Positions 1 to 6,710 of a stretch of 18,934 nucleotides of DNA are shown piece by piece. The stretch's first letter is position 1; each line of letters begins with the position of its first letter. The stretch comes from an uncultured Bacteroidales bacterium (GTDB lineage Bacteria > Bacteroidota > Bacteroidia > Bacteroidales > UBA932). The stretch lies in the NCBI GenBank assembly GCA_946545765.1, contig CAMNNS010000014.1, forward strand, positions 1-18,934. Direction: 5' to 3'. The notes below the pieces were generated by a model. The model had not been told where the DNA came from and ran no database searches. It worked only from the letters and a program-made list of their open reading frames with translations. Both the position numbers and the translations under genes were made by a program.

Positions 1-192
1 ATACCCCCATCTATTAGAGTATATAATCTCTTCTCCGCTCACAACCGCAACTCCAAGACCAACAACATCTAAAGACTTAATTATCTGTTCTATGTCATTA
101 TTAAGATTCTTATAATTTGGCGTCTGTGCAGAGGAATGGATTGTTAAGAAACAGAAAATTAAAACAGTAAAAATTGCACACAATCTTTTCAT
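1..192 (-). CDS. Exported serine hydrolase, class C beta-lactamase-like (N-terminus only)
   Basis: This is a partial gene: the ATG is at 190-192 and the reading frame runs open for 64 codons to the window edge. The first ~23 residues form a signal peptide (MKRLCAIFTVLIFCFLTIHS, then SAQ), so the product should be exported. The mature start continues into LDVVGLGVAVVSGEEIIYSN and RWGY, which resembles the first conserved strand of class C beta-lactamase-like serine hydrolases and penicillin-binding-protein-like esterases (a VAVVxxGxxxYxxxxGY pattern). The catalytic SxxK and YxN motifs would lie beyond the window, so activity and substrate cannot be judged. A TAACTTTG promoter box lies 25 bases upstream of the ATG. 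The family call rests on about 35 mature residues. Confidence 0.6.
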   Translation of the reverse strand, partial: MKRLCAIFTVLIFCFLTIHSSAQTPNYKNLNNDIEQIIKSLDVVGLGVAVVSGEEIIYSNRWGY

Positions 193-217
193 TTTTAAAT
201 AAATTTAAAATCTTCTC

Positions 218-225
218 CAAAGTTA
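218..225 (-). promoter_or_regulatory. -7 promoter box TAACTTTG for the hydrolase gene
   Basis: Read on the minus strand this is TAACTTTG, an exact match to the Bacteroidota -7 consensus TAnnTTTG, placed 25 bases upstream of the ATG at 192. No good -33 TTTG is visible 19-21 bases further upstream. The call therefore rests on the -7 match and its position. Confidence 0.5.
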
Positions 226-318
226 TAAACATTTTCTAATATACATCTACTAAAGATTTTTCTATAACCTTTTGTGTCGTCCTATTATTCACAAGGTATC
301 CTTTTTACCAGGAGTAAA

Positions 319-355
319 AGAGAAAAAATAAAGGGATGATTTTTCGTTCACCCCT
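319..355 (-). terminator. Rho-independent terminator after the small lipoprotein gene
   Basis: On the minus strand, AGGGGTGA (355-348) can pair with TCATCCCT (339-332). This gives an 8-bp stem with one G-U pair and an 8-base loop, followed at once by a U-rich run (about 331-319). It lies 26 bases past the stop codon of the lipoprotein gene and is correctly oriented to end that transcript. It also insulates the gene from the hydrolase gene downstream. It is the best terminator in the window. Confidence 0.75.
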
Positions 356-380
356 ATATATTATTTTAAATATTTAAAAG

Positions 381-758
381 TTATTTTTTTGTGTAAGTAT
401 TTCCCCAAAGTGTTATCGTATTTCCACTAACAACTCCTTTGTCTCCCTCGCCCGGAGCACTAACTGGAAGGTTGTTAATAGTCTCAAGAATCGCTCTTAT
501 ATTTGGTTTTTCATAAAAATAAATCCCTGTCCTTGTCTCTATTTGTGTACCATTATCAATAATGCGTTTAAATTTTGATGTCTCAAAAGTTAGTTCTTCT
601 TTGTTCTCGCCGGTTGAAGTTGTATAAGAACTAACCCATGTAGTACCCTCTAATGTTTCTAATATTTCTGGTTCTATTTCTTTCTTTTTTTCTTTACAAG
701 AAGAAAATATAACTGCAAAAAGTGCTAACGCTAAAGTAAATGTTAAAATCTTTTTCAT
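381..758 (-). CDS. Small lipoprotein, lipocalin-like, function unknown
   Basis: This 125-residue protein has a clear lipoprotein signal: MKKILTFTLALALFAVIFSS, then the acylated cysteine C21 (lipobox FSSC). After the cysteine comes a short charged linker (KEKKKEIEPE). The remaining ~90 residues begin LEGTTWVSS and include a strand-rich run (ELTFETSKFKRIIDNG, TRTGIYFYE, NTITLWGNTYTKK). The LxGTTW opening followed by short strands resembles the small lipocalin/calycin-like lipoproteins common in Bacteroidota. That likeness is by pattern only and gives no ligand. It is a single-gene unit, divergent from mutS, with its own -7 box (791-798) and a strong terminator (319-355). It is probably anchored in the outer membrane. 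It carries no Bacteroides-type acidic surface-export signal after the cysteine, so it may face the periplasm. Confidence 0.7.
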   Translation of the reverse strand: MKKILTFTLALALFAVIFSSCKEKKKEIEPEILETLEGTTWVSSYTTSTGENKEELTFETSKFKRIIDNGTQIETRTGIYFYEKPNIRAILETINNLPVSAPGEGDKGVVSGNTITLWGNTYTKK

Positions 759-790
759 CTTCTTAAATATTAGTTATTATTAAACATGGG

Positions 791-798
791 CAAATATA
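791..798 (-). promoter_or_regulatory. -7 promoter box TATATTTG for the lipoprotein gene
   Basis: TATATTTG on the minus strand matches TAnnTTTG exactly, 32 bases upstream of the lipoprotein ATG. A near -33 element (CTTG, 821-818, 3 of 4) lies 19 bases further upstream. That element falls inside a 14-bp palindrome (815-828), which could be an operator. Confidence 0.6.
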
Positions 799-814
799 AC
801 TATTTTACAAGAAG

Positions 815-828
815 AAACAAGCTTGTTT
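815..828. repeat. 14-bp perfect palindrome AAACAAGCTTGTTT (possible operator)
   Basis: The sequence is identical on both strands with no spacer. It sits in the 193-base divergent region between the lipoprotein gene and mutS and covers the -33 position of the lipoprotein promoter. A dimeric repressor site would have this symmetry and position. No regulator gene is adjacent, and a chance palindrome cannot be excluded. Confidence 0.35.
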
Positions 829-924
829 GTCTTTTCCCCCTTGTTAGTGATAATCATTTCAAGAAATATAAGACTTTGAAAATAATGGTTCAAGATTATT
901 AAGTCTGTGTTAATGTTTTTTGTC

Positions 925-932
925 TAAATTTG
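925..932 (+). promoter_or_regulatory. -7 promoter box TAAATTTG for mutS
   Basis: TAAATTTG is an exact TAnnTTTG match ending 19 bases before the mutS ATG at 952, which predicts an untranslated leader of roughly 13-15 bases. The -33 element is weak. No Shine-Dalgarno sequence is visible; the leader is A/T-rich (gatataaaagaattatat). Confidence 0.6.
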
Positions 933-951
933 TGATATAAAAGAATTATAT

Positions 952-3546
952 ATGGGAGAAAGAAATTTAAATACCCCTTTAATGAGGCAATATGTGCAAT
1001 TCAAGCAGCAATATCCTCAAGCACTGCTTCTTATGAGGGTGGGTGATTTTTATGAAGCTTACGGAGAAGATGCTATTGTTGTTAGCAAAGTTTTAGGTAT
1101 TGTTCTAACAAAACGCTCTAATGCAATAGCAGATTCTGTTGAATTGTGTGGCTTTCCTTATCATGCTATGCAAAATTATCTCCCAAAATTAGTAAGAGCG
1201 GGGCATAAAGTTGCTGTCTGCGACCAATTAGAAGATCCTAAATTTGCTAAAACAATTGTAAAAAGAGGTGTTACAGAGCTTGTTACACCCGGAGTTGCAT
1301 ATAATGAAGAACTTCTTCCAAGGGGGGAGAATAATTTTCTTTCGGCTATTTTTTTAAAAGATAATATTGCCGGTGTTGCATTTATAGATGTTTCAACTGG
1401 CGAATTTAAGGTTGCCCAAGGGAAGTTAGATTATATAGAACTTTTGCTTGCCGATTTTAAACCAAAAGAGATTCTTTTACAAAAAGGATGTGACAACAAT
1501 TTTAAAAAAAGATTTGGCGATAAATACTATATAACTCATTTAGATGAGTGGGCTTTTGTCTATGATGCTTGTCATAATAAATTGTCTTCCCAATTTGGAG
1601 ATAAAGCTTTAAAAGGTTTTGGTATAGAAGGTTTTCCCCTTTGTATTATTGCTTCTGGAGCGGCCTTATTTTATTTAGAACAAAACCAAAGTAGCACCAC
1701 ACACCTTAAATCTATTACAAAAATTAATGAGGAAAAATTTGTTTGGCTTGATAGCTTTACTATAAAGAATTTGGAAATTTTTTCCCCTTCTACTCCCGAT
1801 GGTTGCTCATTGATTGATATTGTTGATAAAACAAGTTCTCCTATGGGGGCAAGAATGTTAAGAAATTGGATTGCATTACCATTAAAAGAGATCGATCAAA
1901 TAAAGCAAAGGCAACAAACAGTTAAATATTTTGTTGAAAATAATGATATTAGAGAAGATATTAGATGCAGATTGGATAAAGTTGGAGATTTAGAGAGAAT
2001 TCTATCGAGAGCCGCTGCGGGTAAAATAATGCCAAGAGAATTACTTCAATTAAAAAGGGGATTATCTCAAGCAGAGCCTATCTCTATACTCTTATCTAAT
2101 AATGATACTATCCGAGAAATGGAGGCGTTTAAAGGGTTGTGCAACAATATCTCTTCATATAAAAATTTAGCCTCTTTGATAGATAAAACTGTTTTAGAAA
2201 ACTGTGCATCTACTATAGGCAAGGGCGATATAATTGCTCATGGTGTTGATAACGAGTTAGATGAATTAAGAAAAGTATCAAGAGATAGTAAGAATTACCT
2301 TATTAGTTTGCAACAAAAGGAGAGTGAACGCTGGGGAATACCTTCTCTAAGAGTTGGATACAACAATGTGTTTGGGTATTATTTAGAGGTAAGAAATACT
2401 TACAAAGAAAAAGTGCCAAGTGATTGGATAAGAAAACAAACACTTGTATCGGGAGAGAGATATATTACCCCAGAACTAAAGGAATATGAAGAAAAAATTT
2501 TAGGAGCAGAAGAAAAAATTTTACAAATAGAACAAAGAGTATTCTCAGAAATTGTTAAACAGGTACAAGATAATATTTTATCTATACAGTTGTGTTCTAA
2601 AGCGTTGGCACAAATAGATTGTCTAAATTCTTTTGCAATTCTCGCTAAAGAAAACAATTACTCTTTACCAATAATAGATGATTCTTTAAAGATAGAGATA
2701 ATACAAGGAAGACATCCTGTTTTAGAGAAGAGAATGAAAATAGGTGAAGAATATATTGCAAATGACCTTTTCTTAGAAAATGACTCTCAACAAATTATAA
2801 TCTTAACAGGTCCTAATATGGCTGGAAAATCTGCCCTATTAAGACAAACCGCACTAATTGTTTTACTTGCTCAGTGTGGTAGTTATATCCCTGCTCAAAG
2901 TGCAACTCTTGGTATTGTAGATAAGATATTTACACGAGTAGGAGCCTCCGATAACATATCTCAGGGAGAATCTACTTTTATGGTAGAAATGTTAGAAACA
3001 TCAACTATTCTCAACAATTTAACTCCGCGTTCTCTAATTTTATTAGATGAGATAGGAAGAGGAACCAGCACTTTTGACGGAATGTCTATAGCTTGGGCAA
3101 TTGTTGAATATATTCATGGCAACAATAAAAAAGGTGGAGCAAAAACCATTTTTGCAACTCATTATCACGAACTTAATAGTTTAGAAAACATTTTTAATCG
3201 TGTTAAAAATTTTCATATAGAGGTAAACGAAGATGGGAAAAATGTTATTTTCTTGAGGAAACTATCCCCCGGTGGAGTTGAACATAGTTTTGGAATTCAT
3301 GTGGCACGAATGGCAGGAATTCCTGAAAGTGTTTTAGATACAGCAGAGAAGAAATTACAAGAATTAGAAAAAAATCGTAACATAAAAAATGGCGATGACT
3401 CTTTACAACTCTCTTTTTTCCAGTTAGACGACCCCACCCTATCTGCATTAAGAGATAAACTCAAAAAAGCAGATTTGAATAATATGACACCTCTACAAGC
3501 TTTTGATCTTCTCAGAGAGATGAAAAAAGAATTAGGATTAAAATAG
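952..3546 (+). CDS. mutS: DNA mismatch repair protein MutS
   Basis: This 864-residue protein is full length for MutS1 and recognises base mismatches and small insertion/deletion loops to start mismatch repair. The N-terminal mismatch-binding motif is GDFYE, with F33 and E35 in the places of the Phe-x-Glu that stacks on and contacts the mismatch. The connector, lever and clamp domains follow. The C-terminal ABC-type ATPase has Walker A GPNMAGKS (620-627), the signature region QGESTFMVEM, Walker B with D699-E700 (LLDEIGRGTSTFDG) and THYHEL (736-741). EHSFGIHVARMAGIP follows the ATPase core. QLSFF (819-823) looks like a beta-clamp-binding motif, and the C-terminal dimerisation helices complete the protein. 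It is transcribed alone from a box at 925-932 and converges on the permease gene with only 5 bases between stop codons. No mutL is in the window. No key residue is missing. Confidence 0.97.
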   Translation: MGERNLNTPLMRQYVQFKQQYPQALLLMRVGDFYEAYGEDAIVVSKVLGIVLTKRSNAIADSVELCGFPYHAMQNYLPKLVRAGHKVAVCDQLEDPKFAKTIVKRGVTELVTPGVAYNEELLPRGENNFLSAIFLKDNIAGVAFIDVSTGEFKVAQGKLDYIELLLADFKPKEILLQKGCDNNFKKRFGDKYYITHLDEWAFVYDACHNKLSSQFGDKALKGFGIEGFPLCIIASGAALFYLEQNQSSTTHLKSITKINEEKFVWLDSFTIKNLEIFSPSTPDGCSLIDIVDKTSSPMGARMLRNWIALPLKEIDQIKQRQQTVKYFVENNDIREDIRCRLDKVGDLERILSRAAAGKIMPRELLQLKRGLSQAEPISILLSNNDTIREMEAFKGLCNNISSYKNLASLIDKTVLENCASTIGKGDIIAHGVDNELDELRKVSRDSKNYLISLQQKESERWGIPSLRVGYNNVFGYYLEVRNTYKEKVPSDWIRKQTLVSGERYITPELKEYEEKILGAEEKILQIEQRVFSEIVKQVQDNILSIQLCSKALAQIDCLNSFAILAKENNYSLPIIDDSLKIEIIQGRHPVLEKRMKIGEEYIANDLFLENDSQQIIILTGPNMAGKSALLRQTALIVLLAQCGSYIPAQSATLGIVDKIFTRVGASDNISQGESTFMVEMLETSTILNNLTPRSLILLDEIGRGTSTFDGMSIAWAIVEYIHGNNKKGGAKTIFATHYHELNSLENIFNRVKNFHIEVNEDGKNVIFLRKLSPGGVEHSFGIHVARMAGIPESVLDTAEKKLQELEKNRNIKNGDDSLQLSFFQLDDPTLSALRDKLKKADLNNMTPLQAFDLLREMKKELGLK

Positions 3547-3551
3547 AAACT

Positions 3552-4880
3552 TTACTTACTATTTATAGCATCAACAGGATTTAATTTTGCAGCAGAGCGA
3601 GCCGGCAAATAACCACTCAAAACACCTATTACACAGGCTATTAAAGCACCTACTATAACATTACCTAAGGAAAAATATATTTCAAATGTTTCGTCTTTAG
3701 GAATTAATAATATAATAAGAACTACCAATAATATACCTATTAAAGCCCCTGCTAAAGCAAGAATGGTTGATTCTGCTAAAAATTGTATAAGAATAAAATA
3801 ACTCTTAGCTCCGAGTGCTTTTTGAATTCCTATAATTCGTGTTCTTTCTTTTACAGATACAAACATTATGTTGGCTATACTAAATCCTCCAATTAACAGA
3901 GAGAATGTAGCAATTATCCAACCTATATTTGAGATTACACCTTTCAATTCTTTAAGTATATCTTCTACAATATTCATCTGCCCAATAGAAAAATTTGATT
4001 TTTCCCCTGGGCGCAATCTTCTAAAGGCTCTAAGAGTATTTTTTATCTCTTCAATAAGCTCTGTATTAGACTCTTTATTTTTTGCAATGGCATTAATTAC
4101 TCCTTCTTCTGTATCTCTAAAAGAGAATATTAATTTTCCGTATATATAGGGTATAATAATAGCACCATCTAACTCTACCTCGGTTCCCGCCATAGATTCT
4201 CCCTGTTTCTCTAATACTCCAATAACAGATAAAGTATAACCTTTTAGTTTAATTGTTTTTCCTATAGGGTCTTCATCTTCAAAAAGAGAAGAGGCTATAT
4301 TGTTTCCAATAATAGCAACGGCAGATCCGTTTTTAAATTCTAACTCTGAAATCTGCCTTCCTGTTTTTAATTTTACTGAAACTATTTTATCAAAATCTTC
4401 TGTTGTACAATAGGTTTGCACATCGGTTATAGCATTTCTTTTATATGTTGCATTATCCCCCCATTGTGATATAAAAAAAGTAAGAACCTCGCTATTTTTA
4501 AGATGTTCTTTTAAATATTTATAATCTGCATAGGTAATATTTGGGCGTTTATTATATTCCCACCATTTATACTCTACATCACCATTCAAAGAAAAAACCA
4601 CATTTCCTTCATCATCTTCTGGTCCCATTGGCCATTTTTGAATAGAAAGCATATTTGGATTTAAAGATTCAAAACTCTTTTTAATGTTTTTCTCTAAAGA
4701 GTCTATTGCGGTTAAAATTGCAACAATGGTAAATATCCCTATACTAACACTTAACAAGCTTAAAAATGTCCTGAATTTATTAGAATTAAGCTCCTGTAAA
4801 GTAAAAACTATTGCCTCTTTAAATAAACGGCTAATTACTATTGCCCCCCTTATAATAACATTTTTTTTATTGTTCTCCAT
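3552..4880 (-). CDS. MacB/FtsX-type ABC transporter permease
   Basis: This 442-residue protein has the MacB permease layout. An N-terminal membrane helix follows NKFRTFLSLL, then comes a ~230-residue extracytoplasmic domain starting NPNMLSIQKWP. Three C-terminal helices end it, carrying VKERTRIIGIQKALGAK and GYLPARSAAKLNPVDAI, both FtsX-domain signatures. Such proteins normally pair with an ATPase to form a mechanotransmitter that moves lipoproteins, peptides or antibiotics. No ATPase, fusion protein or outer-membrane partner lies in this window, so the partner must be encoded elsewhere. I chose the ATG at 4880 over an in-frame TTG at 4904. The TTG lies inside the promoter box, whereas the ATG sits 21 bases after it. 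The gene is downstream of rnhB on the same strand with its own promoter, and its 3' end nearly meets mutS. The substrate is unknown. Confidence 0.85.
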   Translation of the reverse strand: MENNKKNVIIRGAIVISRLFKEAIVFTLQELNSNKFRTFLSLLSVSIGIFTIVAILTAIDSLEKNIKKSFESLNPNMLSIQKWPMGPEDDEGNVVFSLNGDVEYKWWEYNKRPNITYADYKYLKEHLKNSEVLTFFISQWGDNATYKRNAITDVQTYCTTEDFDKIVSVKLKTGRQISELEFKNGSAVAIIGNNIASSLFEDEDPIGKTIKLKGYTLSVIGVLEKQGESMAGTEVELDGAIIIPYIYGKLIFSFRDTEEGVINAIAKNKESNTELIEEIKNTLRAFRRLRPGEKSNFSIGQMNIVEDILKELKGVISNIGWIIATFSLLIGGFSIANIMFVSVKERTRIIGIQKALGAKSYFILIQFLAESTILALAGALIGILLVVLIILLIPKDETFEIYFSLGNVIVGALIACVIGVLSGYLPARSAAKLNPVDAINSK

Positions 4881-4901
4881 ACACTTAAACTTTAGCGACA
4901 C

Positions 4902-4917
4902 CAAATTTACAAATTTA
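4902..4917 (-). promoter_or_regulatory. Tandem -7 boxes (TAAATTTG twice) for the permease gene
   Basis: On the minus strand TAAATTTG occurs twice back to back (4917-4910 and 4909-4902), and both copies match TAnnTTTG exactly. The proximal copy lies 21 bases before the permease ATG. A near -33 TCTG (4932-4929) lies 19 bases upstream of the distal copy, inside the last codons of rnhB. The region also rules out the upstream TTG as a start codon. Confidence 0.6.
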
Positions 4918-4922
4918 AATTC

Positions 4923-5651
4923 TTAAAACAGAACAGGGTCTTTTAATAATTTATAACTTTTTCTATGATAGGGGGAAATCCCAAATTTGTCAATCGCCTC
5001 TCTATGCTCCTTTGTTGGGTATGCTTTATTTTCTTTCCACCTATACATTGGATATTTTTTATCTAACTCTGTCATTTTGTTATCGCGATATGTTTTTGCT
5101 AAAATAGAGGCAGCTGCGATTGATGCATATTTAGAATCTCCTTTTACTATACATGTCTCTGTTATATTTTGAGAGGTAGAACTATTTGATAGTTTTGCAT
5201 TTAAAATAGAATCACAGCTTTTCTCCTGTTCAGTAAAAGAATAGTGTTTAAATCTATTACCATCAACTATAATACTCTCTATAGGCGTAGAGTCTGTCTC
5301 TTTGTTTTCTCTTATTTTTTTTACACAAATATCTATCGCTCTGTGCATTGCCAAAATAGAAGCATTAAGAATATTTACTTTATCTATCTCCTCTGCCGAA
5401 ACTTCTGCGATCCCGTAAGCTATAGAGTATTTAATAATCAACGGCCTTAATTGTTCTCTTTTGTTTTCTGTAAGCTGTTTTGAATCATTGAGTTGCTCTA
5501 AAAAATCTACAAAATCTTTTTTGTCTATTTTTATTAAATCCATATTAGCTGGCAGAATAACTGCAGCAGCAACAACAGGGCCTGCCAAACATCCACGCCC
5601 CGCCTCATCGCATCCCACCTCTAAACAATTTGGTTTAAAAAATAATTCCAT
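4923..5651 (-). CDS. rnhB: Ribonuclease HII
   Basis: RNase HII cuts the RNA strand of RNA-DNA hybrids and incises at single ribonucleotides left in DNA. The four catalytic acids are visible: D15 and E16 in CDEAGRGCLAGPV, D130 in IIVDGNRF, and D172 in IVKGDSKYASIAAASILAKT. NDSKQLT, EIDKVNILNAS and YPTKEHREAI are further family signatures. At 242 residues it is longer than the usual ~200. Extra residues lie near 112-125 (charged) and between GNRF and IVKGD (about 140-165, rich in Ser and Asn). The ATG at 5651 is the only sensible start. It lies 67 bases after the EEP-family gene on the same strand, with no exact TAnnTTTG box in the gap, so the two are probably co-transcribed. Confidence 0.96.
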   Translation of the reverse strand: MELFFKPNCLEVGCDEAGRGCLAGPVVAAAVILPANMDLIKIDKKDFVDFLEQLNDSKQLTENKREQLRPLIIKYSIAYGIAEVSAEEIDKVNILNASILAMHRAIDICVKKIRENKETDSTPIESIIVDGNRFKHYSFTEQEKSCDSILNAKLSNSSTSQNITETCIVKGDSKYASIAAASILAKTYRDNKMTELDKKYPMYRWKENKAYPTKEHREAIDKFGISPYHRKSYKLLKDPVLF

Positions 5652-5718
5652 TTTATCTTTTATATTTTTTGCAATATAATTAACTTTTTGTTTTAGCTAT
5701 AAAGAATGCCATTTTAAA

Positions 5719-6615
5719 CTATTTGTAAAGTTGTAAAATTATTGGCAGGTGATCGCTTGCCCCTCCAATATATCTTGGTCCACTAAATGTTCTTTTTATT
5801 TTTTTGCCTAAAAATTTTTTATCCTCTTGTAACAAATGATCTGGAGACATAATGTTCATTTCTAACCTTTTATATTTGTTTAAAGAGTTTCTGTTTATCA
5901 AAAACTGATCTATTTTTTCCCAACTGTTCTTCCATTTGTAACTCCCATCTCCTTTTGTTAGATTTATAAAATTATCTAAATTTTTAATCGGTCTTGATTC
6001 TGGTGTGTCGTTAAAATCTCCCATTAAAATTATCGTAATTTTTTCCTCTTTTTTTAAAAGAGAATCGGTGTATTTTTTTACTTCGTTAGAAATTAACATT
6101 CTTATAGACATAGACCCTTTTTCTCCCCCCACTTTAGAGGGCCAATGATTTACAAAAATGTGCAATGTGTCTTTTATCTCCTTTATTACAGCTTTAGCGT
6201 GAAGTATGTATCGCGATAAGAAATTATTTTCTATAAAAAAACTCTTTTTGGGAAAATAGTTTTCTTCTATTATTTCTACTTCGTCTGATTTATATAGTAG
6301 GGCAACATCTATCCCCCTTTTATCTAAGGATTCTTTATGTAAAACCTTGTAATTTAATTTGTTTAAAGGGGTATTATATATAAGATTCATTAGTACTGTC
6401 TTGTTTTCTATTTCGCAAACTCCTATCATACAAGGAAATCTACCATATTCATCTTTAGTGTATAGTATTGTTTTAGATATTAAATCTCTTTTAGCATTAA
6501 ACCTCTCTCTTCCCCAAGATTTTTCTTGTGTTGATTTATAGTATGTTGGAGAGAAAAAATTCTCAATATTCCAAAACATAAGTATTGTAAATAATATTTC
6601 TACCCCCTTATTCAT
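5719..6615 (-). CDS. Endonuclease/exonuclease/phosphatase (EEP) family protein
   Basis: This 298-residue protein is a metal-dependent EEP-fold phosphodiesterase or phosphatase. Visible motifs in order are MFWNIENFF (N16, E18), the catalytic glutamate in GVCEIEN (E70), RGIDVALLY, the histidine in NHWPS (H157), GDFND (D200, N202) and the terminal SDH (D288, H289). The set is complete, so an active enzyme is expected. The substrate cannot be told from sequence; relatives act on DNA, nucleotides or phospholipids. The frame stays open upstream to a TTG at 6663. I prefer the ATG at 6615: it has GGAG upstream, and a near -7 box (TTATTTTG, 6642-6635) lies 19 bases before it, the same spacing as at mutS and ychF. 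From this start there is no convincing signal peptide, so a cytoplasmic location is likely. It is divergent from ychF and leads rnhB. Confidence 0.85.
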   Translation of the reverse strand: MNKGVEILFTILMFWNIENFFSPTYYKSTQEKSWGRERFNAKRDLISKTILYTKDEYGRFPCMIGVCEIENKTVLMNLIYNTPLNKLNYKVLHKESLDKRGIDVALLYKSDEVEIIEENYFPKKSFFIENNFLSRYILHAKAVIKEIKDTLHIFVNHWPSKVGGEKGSMSIRMLISNEVKKYTDSLLKKEEKITIILMGDFNDTPESRPIKNLDNFINLTKGDGSYKWKNSWEKIDQFLINRNSLNKYKRLEMNIMSPDHLLQEDKKFLGKKIKRTFSGPRYIGGASDHLPIILQLYK

Positions 6616-6634
6616 CTGATTTAAATTCTCCTTG

Positions 6635-6642
6635 CAAAATAA
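6635..6642 (-). promoter_or_regulatory. Possible -7 box (TTATTTTG) for the EEP-family gene
   Basis: TTATTTTG on the minus strand matches five of the six fixed positions of TAnnTTTG. It lies 19 bases before the ATG at 6615, the same distance as the exact boxes of mutS and ychF. The mismatch at the second base makes this weaker than the other calls. Confidence 0.3.
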
Positions 6643-6683
6643 CTTCTCTACCTCCGCTGGCAATGCTAAATGGTAAAAATGAT

Positions 6684-6691
6684 TATCTTTG
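6684..6691 (+). promoter_or_regulatory. -7 promoter box TATCTTTG for ychF
   Basis: TATCTTTG is an exact TAnnTTTG match ending 19 bases before the ATG at 6711. It lies inside the reading frame that an upstream ATG at 6663 would open, which argues that the upstream ATG is not transcribed. No clear -33 element is seen. Confidence 0.6.
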
Positions 6692-6710
6692 CCCCCAAAA
6701 TTTTAATATA

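Noticed and set aside
3868..4149. Plus-strand open frame of 93 codons antisense to the permease
   Set aside because: It is fully contained in the permease gene, which has clear MacB/FtsX motifs. The antisense protein has no recognisable features.
6616..6663. TTG at 6663 as the start of the EEP-family protein
   Set aside because: The 16 extra residues have no homology or signal-peptide character, and the likely -7 box (6635-6642) would lie inside them.
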